Source: Mycolicibacterium tusciae
GTDB lineage: Bacteria > Actinomycetota > Actinomycetes > Mycobacteriales > Mycobacteriaceae
Reading direction: 5' to 3'
Assembly: GCF_002086795.1 (NCBI RefSeq)
Contig: NZ_MVIM01000004.1
Location: forward strand, 399,118-463,117
Length of the DNA: 64,000 bases
A model generated the notes under the pieces. It had not been told where the DNA came from. It did not search any database and saw only the letters and a program-made list of their open reading frames with translations. Numbering within the stretch: the first letter of the stretch is position 1; each line of letters starts with the position of its first letter. The position numbers were made by a program, and so were the translations under genes. This document shows positions 28,027 through 39,975 of the stretch, piece after piece.

Positions 28027-29540
28027 TCGACCTGACCATCGCGGAGATCGCCGACATCGTCGGTGGACGGCTCGCCGACATCAGTCCCGAACAGGCGGCG
28101 GCGACCCGCGTCACCGGAACCGTCGAGTTCGACTCGCGCGCCGTCGGCCCCGGCGGCCTGTTCCTCGCGCTGCCCGGTGCCCGTTCGGACGGACACGACT
28201 TCGCGGCCGCGGCGGTTGAACAGGGTGCGGTGGCGGTGCTCGCCGCCCGGCCCGTCGGCGCGCCCGCGATCGTCGTCGAGCCCGCCGCCCCGTCGGCCGG
28301 CGACGGAACCGCCAGCGTGCTCGAACACGACACCGACGGTTCGGGGGCCGCGGTGCTGGCCGCTCTGGCGCGCCTCGCCGCTGCCGTCGCCGCTCGCCTC
28401 GTCGACGGCGGGCTGACGATCGTCGGCGTCACCGGTTCGTCGGGCAAGACCTCGACCAAGGATCTGCTGGCAGCTGTCCTCACGCCGCTCGGTGAGGTGA
28501 TCGCGCCGCCTGGCTCGTTCAACAACGAACTCGGTCATCCGTGGACGGTGTTGCGGGCGACGGAGTCAACCGACTACCTGGTGCTGGAGATGTCCGCGCG
28601 GCACCGCGGTAACATCGCGGCTCTGGCCGCCATCGCACCGCCGTCGATCGCGGTCGTACTCAACGTCGGCACCGCGCATCTCGGTGAGTTCGGGTCACGA
28701 GAAGCGATCGCGGCGACGAAAGCTGAACTGCCCCAAGCTGTCCCGTCATCAGGAGCGGTTGTTCTGAATGTCGATGACCCCGCGGTAGCCGCGATGGCCG
28801 ACGTGACGGCGGCGCGGGTCGTGCGGGTGTCCAGGTCAGCCGAGGCGGATGTGTGGGCGGACGCGGTGACGCTCGACGAACTGGCGCGGCCGCGGTTCAC
28901 GCTGCACGGCGGTGGCGGCCAGGTGGACGTCACCCTGGCTGTGCACGGCGACCACCAGGTGTCCAACGCGCTGTGTGCGGCCGCCGTCGCACTCGAGTGC
29001 GGTGCGACGCTCGACCAGGTGGCGGAGGCGTTGGCCGCGGCGGGTCCGGCGTCTGCGCACCGCATGCAGGTCGCCACCCGCGCCGACGGCGTCACGATCG
29101 TCAACGACGCCTACAACGCCAACCCCGACTCCATGCGTGCGGGTCTCAAGGCGCTGGCGTGGATGGCGCGCGGCAAACGTCGCAGTTGGGCGGTTTTGGG
29201 CGAGATGGCCGAACTCGGTGACGACGCGATATCCGAGCATGACAGCATCGGCCGGTTGGCCGTGCGATTAGATGTGTCACGACTGATCGTCATCGGAACC
29301 GGGAGGGCTATGAGCGCCATGCACCACGGCGCGGTGATGGAGGGGTCGTGGGGGCCTGAGGCCACCATGGTGGCCGACGCCGACGCCGCGCTGGCTGTGC
29401 TCCGGTCCGAACTGCGGCCCGGTGACGTGGTGCTCGTCAAAGGCTCCAACTCGGCCGGGCTCGGCGCGCTGGCCGATGTCCTGATCGCCGATGAGGGGGA
29501 TCCTTCCCCTGGCACGCGGGGAGGTGCCCCCATCGCATGA
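28023..29540 (+). CDS. murF: UDP-MurNAc-tripeptide D-Ala-D-Ala ligase MurF
   Basis: A 505-residue Mur ligase completing the UDP-MurNAc-pentapeptide by adding D-Ala-D-Ala. It has the P-loop [16 protein letters not shown] (near 137-152), the central [20 protein letters not shown] (near 189-208) and the [15 protein letters not shown] (near 361) substrate region. The C-terminus [16 protein letters not shown] is encoded by a relative of the interspersed repeat (29494-29532) and is not part of the normal fold. GTG 28023 overlaps the murE stop; its own stop overlaps mraY. Confidence 0.95.
   Translation: MIDLTIAEIADIVGGRLADISPEQAAATRVTGTVEFDSRAVGPGGLFLALPGARSDGHDFAAAAVEQGAVAVLAARPVGAPAIVVEPAAPSAGDGTASVLEHDTDGSGAAVLAALARLAAAVAARLVDGGLTIVGVTGSSGKTSTKDLLAAVLTPLGEVIAPPGSFNNELGHPWTVLRATESTDYLVLEMSARHRGNIAALAAIAPPSIAVVLNVGTAHLGEFGSREAIAATKAELPQAVPSSGAVVLNVDDPAVAAMADVTAARVVRVSRSAEADVWADAVTLDELARPRFTLHGGGGQVDVTLAVHGDHQVSNALCAAAVALECGATLDQVAEALAAAGPASAHRMQVATRADGVTIVNDAYNANPDSMRAGLKALAWMARGKRRSWAVLGEMAELGDDAISEHDSIGRLAVRLDVSRLIVIGTGRAMSAMHHGAVMEGSWGPEATMVADADAALAVLRSELRPGDVVLVKGSNSAGLGALADVLIADEGDPSPGTRGGAPIA
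29494..29532 (-). repeat. Interspersed repeat relative, copy C (murF 3' end)
   Basis: Read on the minus strand this 39-base stretch begins TGGGGGCACCTCCC, identical over 14 bases to copy B, then diverges into a GC-rich arm ending in a run of C. It supplies the last residues of MurF before the ATGA junction with mraY. It is probably a subfamily member of the same element as copies A and B rather than a recent copy. Confidence 0.5.
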
Positions 29541-30616
29541 GGCAGATCCTCATCGCCGTCGGGATCGCACTGACGGTCTCGATTCTGCTCACCCCGGTGC
29601 TGATCCGGCTGTTCACCAGGCAGGGGTTCGGCCACGAGATCCGCGAGGACGGCCCGCCCAGCCACCACAAGAAGCGTGGCACACCGTCGATGGGCGGGGT
29701 GGCGATCGTCGCGGGTATCTGGGCCTCCTACCTCGGCACCCACCTCGTCGGCGTGGTGATCGACGGTAGGGGCCCGTCGGCGTCGGGGATGCTCGTGCTG
29801 GGCCTGGCCACCGCGCTCGGGTTCGTCGGCTTCGTCGACGATCTGATCAAGATCCGGCGGTCGCGCAACCTCGGGCTGAACAAGACGGCCAAGACCGTCG
29901 GCATTCTGTCCGCCGCCGTGATATTCGGTGTACTCGCGCTGCAGTTCCGCAACTCCGACGGGCTGACACCGGGCAGCCCCGATTTGTCCTACGTCCGTGA
30001 AATCGCCACGGTCACACTGCCGCCCGCGCTGTTCATCCTGTTCTGCGTCACGATGATCTATGCGTGGTCCAACGCGGTGAACTTCACCGACGGCCTGGAC
30101 GGGCTGGCCGCCGGAGCGATGGCCATGGTCTGTGCGGCCTACGTGCTGATCACCTTCTGGCAGTTCCGCAACGCATGCGCGATCAGTCCCGGTTTGGGCT
30201 GTTACAACGTCCGTGACCCGCTCGACCTCGCGATCGTCGCGGCGGCGACGGCAGGTGCCTGTATCGGTTTCCTGTGGTGGAACGCCGCGCCCGCCAAGAT
30301 CTTCATGGGCGACACCGGATCGCTCGCGCTCGGCGGCATCATCGCCGGTCTGTCGGTGACCAGCCGCACCGAGATGCTCGCGGTCGTCCTCGGCGCATTG
30401 TTCGTCGCCGAGGTCACGTCCGTCGTCGTGCAGATCCTGGCGTTCCGCACCACCGGGCGCCGCGTCTTCCGGATGGCGCCGTTCCATCACCATTTCGAAT
30501 TGGTGGGCTGGGCCGAAACCACGGTGATCATCCGCTTCTGGCTATTGACCGCCATCGCCTGCGGGCTCGGTGTCGCTCTGTTCTACAGCGAGTGGTTCAC
30601 CACCGTCGGTGGGTGA
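29537..30616 (+). CDS. mraY: Phospho-MurNAc-pentapeptide transferase MraY (MurX)
   Basis: A 359-residue membrane enzyme with ten predicted helices. It moves phospho-MurNAc-pentapeptide to undecaprenyl/decaprenyl phosphate, making lipid I. Signature segments are [13 protein letters not shown] (near 54), [16 protein letters not shown] (near 97-112), [15 protein letters not shown] (near 179, Asp-rich Mg site) and [12 protein letters not shown] (near 256), plus the His-rich [15 protein letters not shown] (near 313). All catalytic acids are present. It is translationally coupled to murF (ATGA). Confidence 0.96.
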   Translation: MRQILIAVGIALTVSILLTPVLIRLFTRQGFGHEIREDGPPSHHKKRGTPSMGGVAIVAGIWASYLGTHLVGVVIDGRGPSASGMLVLGLATALGFVGFVDDLIKIRRSRNLGLNKTAKTVGILSAAVIFGVLALQFRNSDGLTPGSPDLSYVREIATVTLPPALFILFCVTMIYAWSNAVNFTDGLDGLAAGAMAMVCAAYVLITFWQFRNACAISPGLGCYNVRDPLDLAIVAAATAGACIGFLWWNAAPAKIFMGDTGSLALGGIIAGLSVTSRTEMLAVVLGALFVAEVTSVVVQILAFRTTGRRVFRMAPFHHHFELVGWAETTVIIRFWLLTAIACGLGVALFYSEWFTTVGG

Positions 30617-30617
30617 C

Positions 30618-32036
30618 GTGAGCGATCTCTCGATTCTGGTGCCTGGTGCGCGCGTCCTCGTGACCGGCGCGGGCATCACGGGCCGTTCGGTGAGCGCCGT
30701 GCTGGAGCGGACCGGCGTGCGGCTGACGATCTGCGACGACGATCCGCTGGCGCTGCAGCGCCTCATCACGCCGGCGCGCGTGGTCACCACCGCCGACGCG
30801 CAGGCGAACATCGCCGACTACGACCTGGTGGTGACCAGTCCCGGGTTTTCGCCGGCCGCTCCTGTGCTGGCGGCCGCGGCGACGGCGGGCGTGCCGATTT
30901 GGGGGGACGTCGAATTGGCTTGGCGGCTGGACATTTCCGGCCACTTCGGCCCGCCGCGGCAATGGCTCGTCGTTACCGGAACCAACGGGAAGACGACGAC
31001 GACGTCGATGCTGCACGCCATGCTGATCGCGGCGGGACGTCGCGCTGTGCTGTGCGGCAACATCGGCAACCCCGTGCTCGACGTGCTCGCCGAACCCTCG
31101 GAGGTGCTGGCAGTCGAGCTGTCGAGCTTCCAGCTGCACTGGGCGCCGTCGCTGCGGCCGGCGGCGGGCGTGGTACTCAACGTCGCCGAGGACCACCTGG
31201 ACTGGCACGGCAGCCTGGAGGCCTACGCGAGCGACAAGGCCCGTGTGCTCGACGGCCAGGTCGCGGTCGTCGGCCTCGACGACCCGATTGCCGCGGGTCT
31301 GCTGGACACGGCGGCGGCCCCGGTACGGGTCGGCTTCCGGCTGGGCGAACCGGCAGCGGGGGAGCTCGGCGTGCACGACGGCATGCTCGTCGACAACGCG
31401 TTCGGTGGGCGGGTGCCGCTGGCGTCTGCCGCGTCCATCACGGTGGCCGGCCCGGTCGGGGTGCTCGACGCGCTGGCTGCGGCGGCGCTCGCCCGCGCGG
31501 TCGGCGTCGGGCCGGAGCCCATCGCCGGCGCGCTCGCGGATTTCCAGGTGGGCAGGCACCGCGCCGAAGTCGTCGGCACCCACGACGGCGTGACGTACAT
31601 CGACGATTCCAAGGCCACGAACCCGCACGCGGCGCAGGCTTCGATCGCCGCGTATCCGCGCGTGGTGTGGATCGCCGGCGGCCTGCTGAAGGGCGCGTCG
31701 GTCGAAGACCTGGTGGCAGCGGTCGGGAATCGGCTGGTCGGAGCGGTGCTGATCGGCCGCGATCGTGAGCTGATCGCCAATGCGTTATCGCGACACGCCC
31801 CGGATGTCCCCGTCCTTGAGCCTGTGACGGGGGAGGATTTTGGGGTGCATGGGAAAGATGAGACTGGTGTGACTGGAGAGGCGGTGATGACTGCCGTCAT
31901 CGAGGCCGCGTCACGTCTCGCCGGACCTGGTGACACCGTCCTGCTGGCACCGGCCGGGGCATCCTTCGACCAGTTCAGCGGCTACGGCCAACGCGGCGAT
32001 GCATTCGCCGCGGCCGTGCGCGCCCTGTCCCGGTAG
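30618..32036 (+). CDS. murD: UDP-MurNAc-L-alanine:D-glutamate ligase MurD
   Basis: A 472-residue Mur ligase adding D-glutamate, the second stem residue. Visible are the N-terminal Rossmann [17 protein letters not shown], the P-loop [15 protein letters not shown] (near 116-130), [24 protein letters not shown] and [11 protein letters not shown] (near 330). GTG 30618 begins 1 base after the mraY stop; GTG 30609 is an alternative that would overlap it. It follows mraY and precedes ftsW by 5 bases. Confidence 0.94.
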   Translation: MSDLSILVPGARVLVTGAGITGRSVSAVLERTGVRLTICDDDPLALQRLITPARVVTTADAQANIADYDLVVTSPGFSPAAPVLAAAATAGVPIWGDVELAWRLDISGHFGPPRQWLVVTGTNGKTTTTSMLHAMLIAAGRRAVLCGNIGNPVLDVLAEPSEVLAVELSSFQLHWAPSLRPAAGVVLNVAEDHLDWHGSLEAYASDKARVLDGQVAVVGLDDPIAAGLLDTAAAPVRVGFRLGEPAAGELGVHDGMLVDNAFGGRVPLASAASITVAGPVGVLDALAAAALARAVGVGPEPIAGALADFQVGRHRAEVVGTHDGVTYIDDSKATNPHAAQASIAAYPRVVWIAGGLLKGASVEDLVAAVGNRLVGAVLIGRDRELIANALSRHAPDVPVLEPVTGEDFGVHGKDETGVTGEAVMTAVIEAASRLAGPGDTVLLAPAGASFDQFSGYGQRGDAFAAAVRALSR

Positions 32037-32041
32037 CAGCG

Positions 32042-33595
32042 ATGAGCAACATCCTGACCCGATTGCGGCTCCGCAGGACGGGTTACGACCAGCCGGCCGA
32101 CGCCGCGGAGCCGGCTCCCCGCACCCGGTTCGGCGCCTGGCTCGGCAGGCCGATGACGTCGTTCCACCTGATCATCGCCGTCGCGACGCTGCTGGTGATC
32201 CTTGGCCTGACGATGGTCCTGTCCGCCTCGGGGGTGTACTCCTATGACACCGACGGGTCGCCGTGGATGGTGTTCGCCCGGCAGGTGCTGTGGACCGTGG
32301 TCGGCCTGTTCGCGTTCTACGTCGCGATGCGGGCACCGATCCACCTGATGCGCAGCCTGGCGTTCAGCGGTTTCGCCATCTCGGTCGTTCTGTTGATCTT
32401 GGTGCTGATCCCAGGAATCGGCAAGGTGGCCAACGGTTCTCGAGGCTGGTTCGTCGTTGCGGGCTTCTCTATGCAGCCGTCGGAATTGGCGAAGATCGCG
32501 TTCCTGATCTGGGGTGCGCACCTGCTGGCCACCCGTCGTATGGATCGAGCCTCGCTGCGCGAGATGTTGATTCCGCTGGTGCCGGCCGCGGTGATCGCGC
32601 TGGCGCTCATCGTCGCCCAGCCCGACCTCGGGCAGACGGTGTCGCTGGGCATCATCCTGCTCGGTCTGCTCTGGTACGCCGGTCTACCACTGCGGGTCTT
32701 CCTGTCGTCGCTGCTCGCGGTCATCCTGTCCGCCGCCGCGCTGGCGATGGCCGAGGGCTACCGCTCCGACCGCGTGATGTCGTGGCTGAATCCCGGCGCC
32801 GACTCCCAGGGGTCCGGCTACCAGGCCCGTCAGGCCCGCTTCGCGCTGGCCAACGGCGGTTTCTTCGGCGACGGACTGGGGCAGGGCACCGCCAAGTGGA
32901 ACTACCTGCCCAACGCGCACAACGACTTCATCTTCGCCATCATCGGAGAGGAACTCGGCTTCGTCGGGGCGGCGGGTCTGCTCTGCCTGTTCGGGCTGTT
33001 CGCCTATACCGGGATGCGGATCGCGCGGCGCTCGGCCGATCCGTTCCTGCGGCTGCTGACCGCCACCGCGACGCTGTGGGTGATGGGTCAGGTCTTCATC
33101 AACGTCGGCTACGTGGTGGGCCTGCTGCCGGTGACCGGGCTGCAGCTCCCGCTGATCTCTGCTGGCGGAACATCAACGGCCACAACGCTGTTGATGGTCG
33201 GCGTCATGGCGAATGCGGCGAGGCACGAACCCGAAGCTGTCGCCGCACTGCGCGCGGGACGTGACGATCGGGTCAACCGACTGCTACGACTGCCGCTGCC
33301 GCAGCCGTACGTGCCCAGCCGCACCGAGGCGCTGCGCGACCGGCTGCGTACGCGCGGGGCGAAATCGAAGGGACCGAAGAAGGAAGCACGGCCGCGTCCT
33401 GCGACTCGAGGCGGGGGCGCGAAGGCGACCAAAGCCGCTAAGCCCGCTACCAGCAGAGCCCGCAAGCCCGCCGGTGAGAACCGGCGCCAAACCGCCACGG
33501 CTGCTCGGGCCGTGCGAGCCCCAAGGCATCATGGAGACGGCCGAGATCGCAAAGGCCGACGGGTTCGCACACTGGAAGGTCAGCATTACGGGTGA
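32042..33595 (+). CDS. ftsW: Septal SEDS glycosyltransferase FtsW
   Basis: A 517-residue SEDS-family membrane protein with ten hydrophobic helices. It polymerises lipid II into septal glycan strands and partners with FtsI. Family features include [20 protein letters not shown] in an early loop, AQPDLGQT, the large loop before [14 protein letters not shown], and [13 protein letters not shown]. The extended cytoplasmic C-tail (about 420-517) is very rich in Lys, Arg and Ala, an actinobacterial feature reported to contact FtsZ and PBP3 in mycobacteria. Its stop overlaps murG (GTGA). Confidence 0.94.
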   Translation: MSNILTRLRLRRTGYDQPADAAEPAPRTRFGAWLGRPMTSFHLIIAVATLLVILGLTMVLSASGVYSYDTDGSPWMVFARQVLWTVVGLFAFYVAMRAPIHLMRSLAFSGFAISVVLLILVLIPGIGKVANGSRGWFVVAGFSMQPSELAKIAFLIWGAHLLATRRMDRASLREMLIPLVPAAVIALALIVAQPDLGQTVSLGIILLGLLWYAGLPLRVFLSSLLAVILSAAALAMAEGYRSDRVMSWLNPGADSQGSGYQARQARFALANGGFFGDGLGQGTAKWNYLPNAHNDFIFAIIGEELGFVGAAGLLCLFGLFAYTGMRIARRSADPFLRLLTATATLWVMGQVFINVGYVVGLLPVTGLQLPLISAGGTSTATTLLMVGVMANAARHEPEAVAALRAGRDDRVNRLLRLPLPQPYVPSRTEALRDRLRTRGAKSKGPKKEARPRPATRGGGAKATKAAKPATSRARKPAGENRRQTATAARAVRAPRHHGDGRDRKGRRVRTLEGQHYG

Positions 33596-34704
33596 GCAAA
33601 ACGGTATCGGTGGTACTCGCGGGAGGTGGTACCGCGGGCCATGTCGAACCGGCGATGGCGGTGGCAGACGCGCTGCGAGCGATCGATCCCGACGTGCGGA
33701 TCACCGCGCTGGGCACCGAACGCGGTCTGGAGACGCGGTTGGTGCCCGAACGCGGCTATGACCTGCAATTGATCACGCCGGTCCCGCTTCCGCGCAAGCC
33801 ATCCGCCGACCTGGCCCGGCTGCCGTGGCGGATCCGGAAGGCGGTGCGACAGACCCGCGCCGTGCTCGCCGCTGTCGACGCAGACGTCGTGATCGGATTC
33901 GGTGGCTACGTCGCGCTGCCGGCGTATCTGGCCGCCCGCCGGCGGGTGCCGGTGGTGGTCCACGAGGCCAATGCCAGTGCGGGTTGGGCGAACCGGGTGG
34001 GTGCCCGCTTTGCGCGACGGGTGCTTTCAGCCGTGCCGGATCCCGGTCTTCGCGACGTGGAGGTTGTCGGGGTTCCGGTGCGGGCGGCGATCACGTCGCT
34101 GGACCGCATGGCATTGCGTGCCGAGGCGCGCGCCCACTTCGGGTTCGACGCCGACGCCAGGGTGCTGTTGGTCTTCGGCGGTTCACAGGGTGCTCAGTCG
34201 CTCAACCGCGCAATCTCCGCGGCCGCCAAAGATCTTGCGGCGTCCGGCATCTCGGTGCTACACGCGCACGGTCCCAAGAACACCCTCGACTTGCGCGAGC
34301 CGGCCGACGGTGATCCGCCGTATGTCGCCGTTCCCTACCTCGACCGCATGGACCTCGCCTACGCCGCGGCCGACCTCGCGGTCTGCCGTTCGGGGGCGAT
34401 GACGGTGGCCGAGGTGACGGCCGTCGGACTGCCCGCAGTCTATGTGCCGCTTCCGATCGGCAACGGGGAGCAACGACTCAACGCGCTGCCCGTCGTCAAC
34501 GCCGGCGGCGGCCTCGTCGTCGACGATGCGAAACTGTCACCGCAATTCGTCGCCGAGACTGTCGTCGGATTGTTCACCGAGACAGGGCGATTGCAGGCGA
34601 TGACGGCGGCCGCCGCGTTGGCCGGGCACCGCGACGCCGCGCAAAAGGTTGCCGAGGTGGCTCTCGACATCGCCCGTGGATCCGACGGGAAGAGTGTGCG
34701 GTGA
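33592..34704 (+). CDS. murG: UDP-GlcNAc transferase MurG
   Basis: A 370-residue GT28 enzyme that adds GlcNAc to lipid I, giving lipid II, at the cytoplasmic face. The N-domain has [22 protein letters not shown] (about 7-28), then [14 protein letters not shown] and [12 protein letters not shown]. The C-domain donor site shows [12 protein letters not shown] (near 188) and [34 protein letters not shown] 33592 overlaps the ftsW stop and its own stop overlaps murC. Confidence 0.95.
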   Translation: MSKTVSVVLAGGGTAGHVEPAMAVADALRAIDPDVRITALGTERGLETRLVPERGYDLQLITPVPLPRKPSADLARLPWRIRKAVRQTRAVLAAVDADVVIGFGGYVALPAYLAARRRVPVVVHEANASAGWANRVGARFARRVLSAVPDPGLRDVEVVGVPVRAAITSLDRMALRAEARAHFGFDADARVLLVFGGSQGAQSLNRAISAAAKDLAASGISVLHAHGPKNTLDLREPADGDPPYVAVPYLDRMDLAYAAADLAVCRSGAMTVAEVTAVGLPAVYVPLPIGNGEQRLNALPVVNAGGGLVVDDAKLSPQFVAETVVGLFTETGRLQAMTAAAALAGHRDAAQKVAEVALDIARGSDGKSVR

Positions 34705-36176
34705 ACGCGAACACACCGGAGCCGGGGGGCCGGCGACATCGGAACTTGCCGGAGGAGTTGCAGCGGGTGCACATGGTCGGTATCGGCGGAGCCGGCATGT
34801 CGGGTATCGCCCGCATTCTGTTGGACCGCGGCGGGATGGTGTCCGGCTCGGATGCCAAGGAATCGCGTGGCGTGGTGGCGCTGCAGGCCCGCGGCGCGTC
34901 CATTCGCATCGGGCACGACGAATCCTCGCTCGACCTGCTGCCGGGCGGACCGACGGCCGTCGTCACCACGCATGCCGCGATCCCCAAGACGAACCCCGAA
35001 CTTGTCGAGGCCCGCCGCCGCGGCATCCCGGTGATCCTGCGGCCCGTAGTGCTGGCCAAGCTCATGGCCGGTGACACCACCCTGATGGTGACCGGCACCC
35101 ACGGCAAGACGACGACCACGTCGATGCTGATCGTCACCCTGCAGCATTGCGGTTTCGACCCGTCCTTCGCGGTCGGCGGCGACCTCGGCGAGGCGGGCAC
35201 CAACGCCCACCACGGCAGCGGCGACTGCTTCGTCGCGGAGGCCGACGAGAGCGACGGCTCACTGCTGGAGTACAGCCCCGACATCGCGGTGGTCACCAAC
35301 ATCGACGCCGACCACCTCGATTTCTACGGCAGCGTGGAGGCCTACCGCGCCGTCTTCGACGACTTCGTCGAACGCATCAAACCCGGTGGCGCACTTGTGG
35401 TGTGCGTCGACGACCCCGGCGCCGCAGCGCTCGCCGAACGCACGGCGGCCCTCGGCATCCGGGTATTGCGCTACGGCAGCGATCCAGCCGTGGCGACCGA
35501 CGCCGCGCTGCTGAGCTGGGAACAACACGACACCGGCGCCGTCGCGCACATCAAGTTGGCGGGCGATCCGGAGCCGTGGGTGCTGCGGCTGGCGGTGCCG
35601 GGTAGACATATGGCGCTCAATGCGCTCGCCGCACTGATCGCGGCTGTGAACGTCGGGGCGCCCGTCGACGCGGTGCTGGACGGACTGGCCGGCTTCGAAG
35701 GTGTGCGCCGCCGTATGGAGTTGGTCGGCACCGTCAACGGTGTGCGTGTCTTCGACGACTACGCGCACCATCCGACCGAGGTGAACGCCAACCTGAGCAC
35801 ATTGCGGACGGTGGCGGGGACAGGCCGTTCGGTCGTGGTGTTCCAGCCCCATTTGTATTCGCGGACAGAGGCTTTCGCGCGGGAGTTCGGGCAGGCGCTG
35901 AACACCGCCGACCAGGTTTTCGTGCTCGACGTCTACGCGGCACGCGAACAACCCATACCGGGTATCAGCGGTGCGAGCGTCGCCGAACACGTTACCGTTC
36001 CGGTCACCTACATTCCGGACTTCTCGGCCGTCGCCGAACGGGTGGCCGAAGCGGTAAGCCCCGGTGATGTCGTCACGACCATGGGGGCGGGCGACGTCAC
36101 GATGCTCGGCACGGAAATCCTTGCGGCGCTGCGCGCCAAGGCCAACCGCGGTGCACCCGGCGGACCGGTTCGATGA
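34701..36176 (+). CDS. murC: UDP-N-acetylmuramate:L-alanine ligase MurC
   Basis: A 491-residue Mur ligase adding the first stem residue, L-Ala. Motifs are [18 protein letters not shown] (about 24-41), the ATP loop [14 protein letters not shown] (near 131-144), [30 protein letters not shown] and [12 protein letters not shown] (near 355). GTG 34701 overlaps the murG stop; its stop overlaps the ftsQ ATG (ATGA). As in other mycobacteria no murB or ddl follows. Confidence 0.95.
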   Translation: MNANTPEPGGRRHRNLPEELQRVHMVGIGGAGMSGIARILLDRGGMVSGSDAKESRGVVALQARGASIRIGHDESSLDLLPGGPTAVVTTHAAIPKTNPELVEARRRGIPVILRPVVLAKLMAGDTTLMVTGTHGKTTTTSMLIVTLQHCGFDPSFAVGGDLGEAGTNAHHGSGDCFVAEADESDGSLLEYSPDIAVVTNIDADHLDFYGSVEAYRAVFDDFVERIKPGGALVVCVDDPGAAALAERTAALGIRVLRYGSDPAVATDAALLSWEQHDTGAVAHIKLAGDPEPWVLRLAVPGRHMALNALAALIAAVNVGAPVDAVLDGLAGFEGVRRRMELVGTVNGVRVFDDYAHHPTEVNANLSTLRTVAGTGRSVVVFQPHLYSRTEAFAREFGQALNTADQVFVLDVYAAREQPIPGISGASVAEHVTVPVTYIPDFSAVAERVAEAVSPGDVVTTMGAGDVTMLGTEILAALRAKANRGAPGGPVR

Positions 36177-37117
36177 CCGAGCCCACCGAGCCGTCGGAAG
36201 CCGGCGAGCCGACGGCCGAGGCCGAAACGAGCGAGACGCCGGCCGAGGCCGAAGTCGTCGAGGGGGATGCGCCGGCCGAACCCGACGCCGAGCCACAGGA
36301 AACCGATTTCGAGGGACCGCGGCGCCGCGCACGACGGGAACGCGAAGAACGACGCGCGGCCCAGGCGCGCGCGACCGCGATCGAAGAGGCGCGTCGCGAG
36401 GCCAAGCGGCGCGCCACCGGCGTCGTCAGCACGAAAAAGGTTGGGCGCGGCACGGTTCGGGGTCTCAAAGTGCTGATGTGGTCGGCGTTGATCAGCGTGA
36501 TCGTCGTCGGACTCGGCCTGCTGCTGTACTTCACGCCGGTGATGTCCGCCCGCAACATCGTCGTCGTCGGACTGGGTGCGGTGACGCAGGACGAAGTGAA
36601 CAACGCCGCGGCCGTCGCGCCGGGAACGCCGTTGTTACAGGTCGACACCGACACGGTCGCCGAGCGGATCGCCGGAATCCGGCGCGTCGCGACCGTGCGG
36701 GTGCAGCGGGAGTACCCCTCGACGCTACGGGTGACCATCGTCGAGCGTGAACCGGTTGTGGTCAAGGACTATCCGGACGGACCGCACCTGTTCGACCGCG
36801 ACGGCGTGGACTTCGCGATCGGGGTGCCGCCGCCGGGCGTGCCGTACCTCGATACGAAGAATCCCGGACCCAACGATGCCCCCACGAAGGCCGCGCTCGA
36901 GGTGATGACGTCCCTGCGGCCAGAGGTCGCCGCCCAGGTTGCCCGCGTCGACGCGCCCTCGGTCGCGGCCATCACCCTGCAGCTCACCGATGGACGTCAG
37001 GTGATCTGGGGGACGACCGATCGCACAGAGGAGAAGGCGCTCAAGCTCGGCGCGCTGCTCACCCAGCCGGGCAAGACCTACGACGTCTCCAGTCCGGATC
37101 TGCCGACCGTCAAGTGA
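36173..37117 (+). CDS. ftsQ: Division protein FtsQ
   Basis: A 314-residue bitopic protein. The cytoplasmic N-tail (about 1-95) is first acidic (Glu/Thr/Ala-rich, about 1-48) and then strongly basic. One membrane helix (about 100-122) leads to a POTRA domain ([20 protein letters not shown], near 123-142), then the FtsQ beta domain with [19 protein letters not shown]. It is part of the FtsQLB complex that licenses FtsWI. It is the last gene of the long coupled run; a 176-base gap with a promoter separates it from ftsZ. Confidence 0.92.
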   Translation: MTEPTEPSEAGEPTAEAETSETPAEAEVVEGDAPAEPDAEPQETDFEGPRRRARREREERRAAQARATAIEEARREAKRRATGVVSTKKVGRGTVRGLKVLMWSALISVIVVGLGLLLYFTPVMSARNIVVVGLGAVTQDEVNNAAAVAPGTPLLQVDTDTVAERIAGIRRVATVRVQREYPSTLRVTIVEREPVVVKDYPDGPHLFDRDGVDFAIGVPPPGVPYLDTKNPGPNDAPTKAALEVMTSLRPEVAAQVARVDAPSVAAITLQLTDGRQVIWGTTDRTEEKALKLGALLTQPGKTYDVSSPDLPTVK

Positions 37118-37189
37118 TTGCGCAGAAATCTTTGCGTGCGTGTCGGCGCGCCTGCACGGATCGTCCGCGACCGCGCCCTACCGTTCTGG

Positions 37190-37219
37190 TTGCACGGACC
37201 AACTTGACATAACTATAAC
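37190..37219 (+). promoter_or_regulatory. Candidate ftsZ promoter
   Basis: TTGCAC (37190-37195), an 18-base spacer and TATAAC (37214-37219) give a plausible sigma-A promoter about 70 bases upstream of the ftsZ ATG. A consensus -35 hexamer TTGACA at 37204-37209 lies between them but has no good -10 at 17 bases. The following CTGGTTGAGGTTGAGAG contains a tandem GGTTGAG. The AT content here is clearly higher than the surroundings, as expected for a promoter. Start sites are not known for this genome. Confidence 0.45.
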
Positions 37220-37293
37220 CCTCTGGTTGAGGTTGAGAGTTTGCCGAGGTGATCCGCGTGTCGACAGCCAACCTGGGAGGAAAGGGCGATCCG

Positions 37294-38427
37294 ATGACCC
37301 CCCCGCATAACTACCTCGCCGTGATCAAGGTCGTCGGCATCGGCGGCGGCGGCGTCAACGCCGTCAACCGGATGATCGAGCAGGGCCTCAAGGGCGTTGA
37401 GTTCATCGCCATCAACACCGACGCGCAAGCGCTGTTGATGAGCGATGCCGACGTCAAGCTCGACGTGGGCCGCGACTCCACCCGCGGGCTCGGCGCCGGT
37501 GCCGACCCCGAGGTCGGGCGCAAGGCGGCCGAGGATGCCAAGGACGACATCGAGGAACTGCTGCGCGGTGCCGACATGGTGTTCGTCACCGCAGGTGAAG
37601 GTGGTGGCACCGGTACCGGTGGCGCGCCCGTCGTGGCGACGATCGCGCGCAAGCTCGGCGCGCTGACCGTCGGTGTGGTGACGCGACCGTTCTCCTTCGA
37701 GGGCAAGCGCCGCAGCAATCAAGCCGAGACCGGCATCACCTCGTTGCGCGAGAGCTGCGACACCCTGATCGTCATCCCCAACGACCGACTGCTGCAGATG
37801 GGTGACGCCGCGGTGTCGCTGATGGACGCGTTCCGCAGCGCCGACGAGGTGCTCCTCAACGGTGTGCAGGGCATCACCGACCTGATCACCACGCCTGGTC
37901 TGATCAACGTCGACTTCGCCGACGTCAAGGGCGTGATGAGCGGAGCCGGCACCGCGTTGATGGGTATCGGCTCGGCCCGTGGCGACGGCCGGGCGCTCAA
38001 GGCGGCGGAGATCGCGATCAATTCGCCGCTGCTCGAGGCGTCCATGGAAGGCGCTCAGGGTGTGCTGTTGTCGGTGGCCGGCGGCAGCGACCTCGGACTT
38101 TTCGAGATCAACGAGGCGGCCTCGCTGGTTCAGGAAGCGGCGCACGCGGAAGCGAACATCATCTTCGGCACCGTCATCGACGACTCGCTGGGCGATGAGG
38201 TCCGGGTCACGGTGATCGCGGCCGGCTTCGATTCGGCGGGGCCGGGACGTAAGCCGGTGGTGGGTGCCGGACAGGCCATCGCACCTGCGGCCGCGGGCAA
38301 GGTGACGTCACAGCTGTTCGAGCCCGCCGACGCCGTCAGTGTGCCGGTGCACACCAACGGCGCGACGGTCAGCATCGGCGGGGACGACGACGATGACGTC
38401 GACGTGCCGCCGTTCATGCGCCACTGA
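37294..38427 (+). CDS. ftsZ: Division GTPase FtsZ
   Basis: A 377-residue tubulin homologue forming the Z-ring. The body begins [20 protein letters not shown], the GTP signature [14 protein letters not shown] lies near 103-116, the T7 loop is [15 protein letters not shown] (near 205), and the C-terminal conserved peptide [13 protein letters not shown] is the docking tail for SepF, FtsW and others. ATG 37294 is preceded by GGGAGGAAAGGG. A longer start at 37249 is unlikely because the tight family N-terminus is [10 protein letters not shown]. The gene has its own promoter region. Confidence 0.97.
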   Translation: MTPPHNYLAVIKVVGIGGGGVNAVNRMIEQGLKGVEFIAINTDAQALLMSDADVKLDVGRDSTRGLGAGADPEVGRKAAEDAKDDIEELLRGADMVFVTAGEGGGTGTGGAPVVATIARKLGALTVGVVTRPFSFEGKRRSNQAETGITSLRESCDTLIVIPNDRLLQMGDAAVSLMDAFRSADEVLLNGVQGITDLITTPGLINVDFADVKGVMSGAGTALMGIGSARGDGRALKAAEIAINSPLLEASMEGAQGVLLSVAGGSDLGLFEINEAASLVQEAAHAEANIIFGTVIDDSLGDEVRVTVIAAGFDSAGPGRKPVVGAGQAIAPAAAGKVTSQLFEPADAVSVPVHTNGATVSIGGDDDDDVDVPPFMRH

Positions 38428-38449
38428 CACCGCCGCGATACTGGGGAAC

Positions 38450-39157
38450 GTGACGGTTCGTATTCGGCGCGTGACAACGACCCGCGCCGGTGGTGTCTCC
38501 GCGCCGCCGTTCGACACCTTCAATCTCGGCGACCATGTCGGCGACGACCCGGCCGCGGTGGCCGCCAACCGCAAGCGGCTCGCTGCGGCGGTCGGGCTCG
38601 GCGACGACGGTGTCGTGTGGATGAACCAGGTGCACAGCAATCGCGTGGTCGTGGTCGACGAACACCAGACCGAGCCGGTCGACAAAACCGACGCGTTGGT
38701 CACCACCAGGGCGCGTTTGGCTTTGGCCGTGGTAACCGCCGATTGTGTTCCGGTTTTATTGGGGGACGCGCGCGCCGGCGTCGTGGCTGGCGCGCACGCG
38801 GGACGGGTGGGGGCGCAGAACGGCATCGTGGCGCGCACCGTCGAGGCGATGCTCGACGTGGGTGCGCACGTCGAGGACATCTCGGTACTGCTCGGCCCGT
38901 CGATCAGCGGACGCAGCTACGAGGTCCCCGAGGCCATGGCCGCTGAGGTCGAGATGACGCTTCCCGGCAGCCGCACGACGACGGCCAGAAATACCCCGGG
39001 GCTTGACTTGCGAGCCGGAATTGCCCGGCAGCTAACGGATTTGGGCGTTAAAGCCATCGACGTCGACCCGCGCTGCACGGTGGCAGACCGCAACCTGTTC
39101 AGCCACCGGCGCGACGCACCGACGGGACGCCTGGCGTCCCTGGTGTGGATGGAATGA
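38450..39157 (+). CDS. pgeF: Peptidoglycan editing factor / laccase-domain protein PgeF (YfiH-type)
   Basis: A 235-residue protein of the multicopper-like laccase-domain family. Homologues act as purine nucleoside phosphorylases or hydrolases and as PgeF, which prevents L-Ser misincorporation into peptidoglycan. Metal-site segments are MNQVHSNRVVVV (His), VTADCVPVLLGD (Cys) and AGAHAGRVGAQNG (His; the usual HAGWRG is altered). The GTG at 38450, 22 bases after the ftsZ stop, is chosen as the first start before the domain. Several stretches (38,700-38,765 and 38,990-39,055) use unusually AT-rich codons for this genome. It overlaps yggS as ATGA. Confidence 0.88.
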   Translation: MTVRIRRVTTTRAGGVSAPPFDTFNLGDHVGDDPAAVAANRKRLAAAVGLGDDGVVWMNQVHSNRVVVVDEHQTEPVDKTDALVTTRARLALAVVTADCVPVLLGDARAGVVAGAHAGRVGAQNGIVARTVEAMLDVGAHVEDISVLLGPSISGRSYEVPEAMAAEVEMTLPGSRTTTARNTPGLDLRAGIARQLTDLGVKAIDVDPRCTVADRNLFSHRRDAPTGRLASLVWME

Positions 39158-39975
39158 CGCCCATGATGGCAGCCACGCGCGAACAGGAGCTCGCCGACGC
39201 GCTGGCCGCCGTCCGAGCCCGGCTCGCCGCGGCGGCCGAGGCGGCCGGCCGCAATTCCGACGAAATTGAATTGCTGCCTATTACCAAATTCTTTCCGGCC
39301 GCCGATGTAACAATTCTGCACCATTTAGGGTGCGAAGCATTTGGCGAATCACGCGAACAGGAAGCGGCGAATAAAGCGGCGGAAGTCGCCAATAGTGTGG
39401 GCGGCGCACCCATTCGCTGGCACATGGTTGGACGCATCCAGCGCAATAAGGCGCGGTCGATCGCGGCCTGGGCGTATGCCGCGCACTCGGTCGACAGTGT
39501 GCGCGTCGTCGACGCATTGAACCGCGCCGCGGCGCGGGCGTTGGCCGACGGCGAGCGCGCGGCGCCCCTTCGCGTCTATATACAGATGAGTCTCGACGGC
39601 GATACCGAGCGCGGCGGCGTGGACGTCGAGGACCCGGCGTCGGTCGACGAAGTCTGCGCCGCGGCCGAGGCGGGCGAGGGCCTGGAGTTCGTTGGGCTGA
39701 TGGCGATTCCGCCGTTGGGATCGGACCCGGACCAGGCGTTCGGCCGCCTGCAATCCGAGCTCGCGCGGGTCCAACGCAACTATCCGCAGGCCCTCGAACT
39801 GTCAGCGGGGATGTCCGGCGACCTCGAGGCGGCGGTTCAACACGGCTCGACGTGTGTGCGTGTCGGTACCGCGCTAATGGGGCCTCGTCCTCTAACGTCA
39901 CCTGAAGTAGTCACTCCAGTCACATCTTCATCACAGACACCAGAGTCGAAAGTCATCAGAAGGGTCGAGCGATGA
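39154..39975 (+). CDS. PLP homeostasis protein, YggS/PLPBP family (Rv2148c-type)
   Basis: A 273-residue single-domain fold III PLP-binding protein without enzyme activity in the family; it buffers pyridoxal 5'-phosphate. The PLP lysine is in [14 protein letters not shown], followed by [15 protein letters not shown] (family GENRVQE) and [13 protein letters not shown] (family WHFIGxLQxNK). The C-terminus has [28 protein letters not shown], the standard phosphate-binding end. ATG 39154 overlaps the pgeF stop. Bases 39,255-39,480 are distinctly AT-rich in codon choice. Its stop overlaps sepF. Confidence 0.9.
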   Translation: MTPMMAATREQELADALAAVRARLAAAAEAAGRNSDEIELLPITKFFPAADVTILHHLGCEAFGESREQEAANKAAEVANSVGGAPIRWHMVGRIQRNKARSIAAWAYAAHSVDSVRVVDALNRAAARALADGERAAPLRVYIQMSLDGDTERGGVDVEDPASVDEVCAAAEAGEGLEFVGLMAIPPLGSDPDQAFGRLQSELARVQRNYPQALELSAGMSGDLEAAVQHGSTCVRVGTALMGPRPLTSPEVVTPVTSSSQTPESKVIRRVER

